The position numbers and the translations under genes are program-made. A stretch of 9,137 nucleotides of DNA, taken from positions 18,490 to 27,626 of the forward strand of contig DHDF01000002.1 of assembly GCA_002399225.1 (NCBI GenBank), given 5' to 3'. This DNA comes from a bacterium UBA4883 (GTDB lineage: Bacteria; Bacillota; Clostridia; Oscillospirales; Acutalibacteraceae). This document shows, one piece after another, positions 6,794-9,137 of the stretch (position 1 is its first letter; each line of letters opens with the position of its first letter). Below the pieces are notes generated by a model that saw nothing but the letters and a program-made list of their open reading frames with translations, had not been told where the DNA came from and ran no database searches.

Positions 6794-6880
6794 AATTGTA
6801 TTGATTTTCCCTCCCATGCTGTTGTGCTTTTTCATTTGAAGGGCAGTGCTAATCTCTCCGGGCCTGCCGCGCCGGGGGGG

Positions 6881-7348
6881 TCAAAGGTTCATTTCTGCAC
6901 TTTTCCTTTTAAAGAACTCGTCCAGTTTGGAAATCCCGCGCGCAAGGATCTGCTTTTCTTCCTCGCTAAATTCCCTGCTGACCTGACGTACCATCTGCCG
7001 GTGAAAATAGCGATGCGCCTGTTCCACTTTCCGCCCCTGTTTTGTCAGCACCACATAGACCATCCTGGCATCTTCCCCGCTGTGCGCTTTTGTAACATAC
7101 CCCTTCTTCAAAAGTTTATTGATGGCAACCGTGACGGAGGGAAGCGTAATGTCAAGTTCCTGCGCAAGCTTGCTGATCGTTCTGCCCTGTTTTTCGCTTT
7201 TTCCCGCCGCCTCCAGAAGGTGCAGTTCGCTGATGGACAAATCGATCTTCGTTCTTTTGAGTGTGTTTTCCTCCACCTGAAGGATGGAATGGAACGTGTC
7301 TACCAGAATCTCGTTGAGTTCTTTTTCAAACGAATCCGGCATGGACAT
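6881..7348 (-). CDS. fabT: MarR-family fatty-acid synthesis repressor, FabT type
   Basis: FabT represses FASII genes; in streptococci its DNA binding is stimulated by long-chain acyl-ACP. The 155-residue protein has a helical N-terminus for dimerisation (about 1-45), a winged helix-turn-helix (about 55-110) with ISKLAQELDITLPSVTVAI as the HTH and recognition helix, and the wing SGEDARMVYVVLT, carrying the Asp-x-Arg typical of MarR proteins. A C-terminal dimerisation helix pair follows. The ATG at 7348 has GGAGG only 4 nt upstream; a second in-frame ATG two codons later has 10 nt spacing, so the start may be at 7342. It is the first gene of the operon, and a FabT-like operator lies over its predicted transcription start, implying autoregulation. 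Identity as FabT and not another MarR protein rests on position and operator. Confidence 0.88.
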   Translation of the reverse strand: MSMPDSFEKELNEILVDTFHSILQVEENTLKRTKIDLSISELHLLEAAGKSEKQGRTISKLAQELDITLPSVTVAINKLLKKGYVTKAHSGEDARMVYVVLTKQGRKVEQAHRYFHRQMVRQVSREFSEEEKQILARGISKLDEFFKRKSAEMNL

Positions 7349-7363
7349 TCTCCCTCCAAATAA

Positions 7364-7380
7364 TTAGTTTGATTATCTAA
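7364..7380 (-). promoter_or_regulatory. FabT-type operator over the fab operon transcription start
   Basis: On the minus strand the site reads TTAGATAATCAAACTAA. Read on the plus strand, its core TTTGATTATCTAA (7368-7380) differs at one base from the perfect palindrome TTTGATTATCAAA, the type of sequence described as the FabT site in Streptococcus pneumoniae. It begins 2 nt after the -10 element and covers the expected start point near 7375, so a bound repressor would block initiation. No second copy was found by eye elsewhere in the window. Confidence 0.75.
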
Positions 7381-7381
7381 G

Positions 7382-7410
7382 CTTATAACATGAAAATTCA
7401 TATTTGTCAA
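7382..7410 (-). promoter_or_regulatory. Strong sigma-A promoter of the fabT-accD operon
   Basis: A perfect -35 TTGACA (7410-7405) and a -10 TATAAG (7387-7382, 5 of 6 consensus) are separated by exactly 17 bp. TG one base before the -10 makes it an extended -10 promoter. The predicted start near 7375 gives a short leader of about 27 nt before fabT. Confidence 0.85.
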
Positions 7411-7423
7411 GTTGGATTTCCCC

Positions 7424-7442
7424 TGCCTGATTTATTCAGGCA
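7424..7442. promoter_or_regulatory. 19-bp near-perfect palindrome between the divergent promoters
   Basis: TGCCTGATTTATTCAGGCA has 7-bp perfect arms and only one mismatched pair inside. It lies 14 bp upstream of the fabT -35 and 57 bp upstream of the permease -35. It is not followed by a T-run as a terminator would be, and its AT-rich centre fits an operator for a dimeric regulator. Its sequence differs from the FabT site. The cognate protein is unknown. Confidence 0.4.
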
Positions 7443-7499
7443 ACTTTTCAGACTACAAAAACAAGGACCTATCTCATATCGTTTTTTTATTGATTTCTA

Positions 7500-7528
7500 T
7501 TGTTTTTGCTCTTTTAAATTGATATACT
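7500..7528 (+). promoter_or_regulatory. Probable promoter of the permease gene
   Basis: A -10 TATACT (7523-7528) is preceded by TG plus one base (extended -10). A weak -35 TTGTTT (7500-7505) lies 17 bp upstream. The leader to the permease ATG is about 55 nt, and the region is AT-rich as expected of a promoter. Confidence 0.6.
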
Positions 7529-7590
7529 GTAAAGAATAACAGCAAAATCTTGCCGAACGAATTGAATTTGACATTAAAAGGGGAAGTCCT

Positions 7591-8976
7591 ATGGAAAGCG
7601 GCCTAAAAAAGAAGTATGGATTATTGACTGCCATCGCGATGGTCGTCGGCATCGTAATTGGGGGCGGAGTATTTTTCAAAGCGGAAGCGGTGCTGAAGGC
7701 GACAGGCGGGAATATGCCGGTCGGCATTGCCGCGTGGCTGATTGTCGGATTCATTATGATTGTCTGTTCCTATACGTTCGCAACGATGGCGACAAAATAT
7801 GAAAAGGTCAACGGAATTATCGACTATGCGGAAATGACGGTCGGAAAGCGATACGGCTATTATGTTGGATGGTTCATTGCCACCATCTACAATCCGACTC
7901 TGACTGCCGTGCTGGCTTGGGTATCCGCACGCTACGCCTGCGTTCTGCTGGGTTGGGATATCACCGGCGGCTCCTGCATGACCATCACTTGCTTTTTCCT
8001 TGTTTGCAGCTATGCGCTGAACGCCTTGTCCCCTATTCTTGCGGGAAAGTTCCAGGTTGCAACAACCGTCATCAAGCTGATTCCCCTGCTGCTGATGGCG
8101 GTAATCGGCACGATCCTCGGCCTGACGAGCGGAATGACGGTGCAAAATTTTTCGAAGGTGGCGGCGACCGGCACCAGCGCCGGGGGCGGTTTATTCGCAT
8201 CTGTTGTGGCGGTTGCGTTTGCTTATGAAGGCTGGATCATTGCAACTTCCATCAACGCCGAATTAAAAGACTCCAAAAGGAATCTGCCAAAGGCACTGAT
8301 CTGGGGCTCCCTGATCGTAGTGGCCGTTTATGTCCTTTATTACATTGGTCTTGCCGGCGTTGTTCCAACCAAAACATTAATGGAAAACGGACAGGCCGGG
8401 GCAAAGCTGGCTTTTCAAAACATTTTCGGCCCCATTGGCGGTTCTTTGATTTTCGTGTTTGTCATCATCTCCTGCCTCGGCACTTTGAACGGTCTTATGC
8501 TCGCCTGCACCAGAGGGATTTATGCTCTGGCGGTTCGCGGTGCCGGCCCCAAGCCCAAAATTTTCGAGGAGATCGATCCGGTAACCAATATGCCGGGGAA
8601 TTCTTCTATCTTTGGTCTTCTTCTGTGCGGAGTTTGGCTTCTGTATTTTTTTGGGGCTTCTATCGTAAATCAGCCATGGTTCGGCGCTTTCGGCTTCGAT
8701 GCATCTGAGTTGCCAATCATCACCCTTTATGCCGGCTACATTCCCATCTTCTTGATGCTGATGGTCAAAGAAAAAAGCCTGAACCGTTTTAAGCGGATTC
8801 TGATGCCGTCTCTGGCAATTCTGGGCTGCATCTTTATGATGGTCGCCGCATGTCTGGCCCACGGGATGTCCGTAGTCTATTATCTGATTCTGTTCGCGTG
8901 CATCATGATTCTTGGGACATTCTTTGATCCTTACAGAAAAAAAGCGCAGGTGGAAAATCATACGGAAAGGGAATAG
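7591..8976 (+). CDS. APC-family amino acid permease
   Basis: This is a 461-residue integral membrane transporter of the amino acid-polyamine-organocation superfamily; the substrate cannot be read from the sequence. The first helix carries the unwound glycine motif GIVIGGGVF (20-28), which binds the substrate amino and carboxyl groups in this superfamily. About twelve hydrophobic segments can be traced, near residues 10-30, 44-66, 90-118, 129-148, 157-178, 199-219, 236-256, 282-306, 339-358, 374-392, 403-423 and 427-446. After helix 6 the sequence AYEGWIIATSINAELKD, then RNLPKAL, is the usual APC pattern. There is no signal peptide and the short cytoplasmic C-terminus is charged. The ATG at 7591 has AAGGGG with 7 nt spacing. 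It is transcribed divergently from fabT and appears monocistronic; no clear terminator follows. Confidence 0.9.
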   Translation: MESGLKKKYGLLTAIAMVVGIVIGGGVFFKAEAVLKATGGNMPVGIAAWLIVGFIMIVCSYTFATMATKYEKVNGIIDYAEMTVGKRYGYYVGWFIATIYNPTLTAVLAWVSARYACVLLGWDITGGSCMTITCFFLVCSYALNALSPILAGKFQVATTVIKLIPLLLMAVIGTILGLTSGMTVQNFSKVAATGTSAGGGLFASVVAVAFAYEGWIIATSINAELKDSKRNLPKALIWGSLIVVAVYVLYYIGLAGVVPTKTLMENGQAGAKLAFQNIFGPIGGSLIFVFVIISCLGTLNGLMLACTRGIYALAVRGAGPKPKIFEEIDPVTNMPGNSSIFGLLLCGVWLLYFFGASIVNQPWFGAFGFDASELPIITLYAGYIPIFLMLMVKEKSLNRFKRILMPSLAILGCIFMMVAACLAHGMSVVYYLILFACIMILGTFFDPYRKKAQVENHTERE

Positions 8977-9027
8977 CTTGCGGTGCTGCGCCTGCTGCGG
9001 GAAAATATATTTCTATTTTCTATTCAT

Positions 9028-9056
9028 TTGACATTTTTCGCCATTTATTTTAAAAG
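9028..9056 (+). promoter_or_regulatory. Upstream promoter (P1) of the tRNA gene
   Basis: A perfect -35 TTGACA (9028-9033) and a -10 TAAAAG (9051-9056, 4 of 6 consensus) are 17 bp apart. It lies 45 bp upstream of a second promoter of the same layout, a tandem arrangement often seen before stable RNA genes. Confidence 0.5.
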
Positions 9057-9072
9057 ATTTGAGGGAAAAAGG

Positions 9073-9101
9073 TTGACATGTGCAGCGCCGTGTGGTAAAC
9101 T
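9073..9101 (+). promoter_or_regulatory. Proximal promoter (P2) of the tRNA gene
   Basis: A perfect -35 TTGACA (9073-9078), a 17-bp spacer and a -10 TAAACT (9096-9101) preceded by an extended TG. The expected start is near 9108, about 8 nt before the mature 5' end of the tRNA at 9116, a leader that RNase P would remove. Confidence 0.7.
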
Positions 9102-9115
9102 TAGAAAGCTGAGTC

Positions 9116-9137
9116 GCGAGAGTGGCGAAATTGGCAG
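9116..9137 (+). tRNA. tRNA-Leu, 5' end only (cut by window end)
   Basis: The last 22 bases read as acceptor strand GCGAGAG, then TG at positions 8-9, D-stem GCG and D-loop AAATTGGCAG containing the invariant GG. The stretch TGGCGAAATTGGCAG is characteristic of bacterial tRNA-Leu. The anticodon, long variable arm and 3' end lie outside the window, so the isoacceptor is not known. Consensus promoter elements directly upstream support a true gene. Confidence 0.8.

Noticed and set aside
6874..6880. Run of seven G (C on the fabT strand) that could allow slippage or phase variation
   Set aside because: It lies immediately after the fabT stop codon and before the fabK coding region, so length changes would not alter either protein. 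No promoter spacing depends on it.
8977..9015. Possible terminator after the permease gene (GC-rich stretch followed by AT-rich DNA)
   Set aside because: The TGCTGCG units are direct repeats, not inverted ones, so no stable stem forms. The AT-rich part alone is not a terminator signal.

Overview
The window carries most of a type II fatty-acid synthesis (FASII) operon on the minus strand. It also holds a divergent amino-acid permease gene and the first bases of a tRNA-Leu gene on the plus strand. The gene set and order (FabT-type MarR regulator, then fabK-fabD-fabG-fabF-accB-fabZ-accC-accD) match the FASII cluster of Firmicutes such as streptococci, enterococci and clostridia. Strong GGAGG-type ribosome binding sites, GTG and TTG starts, FabK as the enoyl reductase and a moderately high GC content suggest a GC-richer member of Clostridia, perhaps Oscillospirales. 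That placement is an inference; no marker gene fixes the taxon.

Layout in transcription order on the minus strand: the fabT promoter and operator (7410 to 7364), fabT (7348-6881), fabK (about 6793-5846), fabD (5858-4938), fabG (TTG start, 4941-4198), fabF (GTG start, 4104-2860), accB (2863-2435), fabZ (2369-1923), accC (GTG start, 1941-601) and accD (604 to beyond base 1, cut by the window edge). Most junctions overlap, three of them by exactly 4 nt (NTGA), so this looks like one transcript with translational coupling. The two open gaps, fabG-fabF and accB-fabZ, carry potential RNA hairpins. accA probably lies beyond base 1 but is not visible.

Together the genes make malonyl-CoA (biotin carboxyl carrier AccB, biotin carboxylase AccC, carboxyltransferase beta AccD), transfer malonate to ACP (FabD) and run elongation: condensation (FabF), ketoreduction (FabG), dehydration (FabZ) and enoyl reduction (FabK). 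FabT is expected to repress the operon in response to long-chain acyl-ACP or acyl-CoA. A FabT-like operator lies over the predicted transcription start. The genes usually found between fabT and fabK, fabH and acpP, are not here.

On the plus strand a 461-residue APC-family permease (7591-8976) has its own extended -10 promoter. The 242-nt divergent region also contains a 19-bp near-perfect palindrome. Downstream of the permease, two consensus-like promoters in tandem precede a tRNA-Leu gene that starts at 9116 and is cut by the window end. I see no mobile element, CRISPR array or convincing new system. The findings are refinements of a well-understood locus: operator placement, missing genes, unusual cysteines in AccD and intergenic RNA structures.
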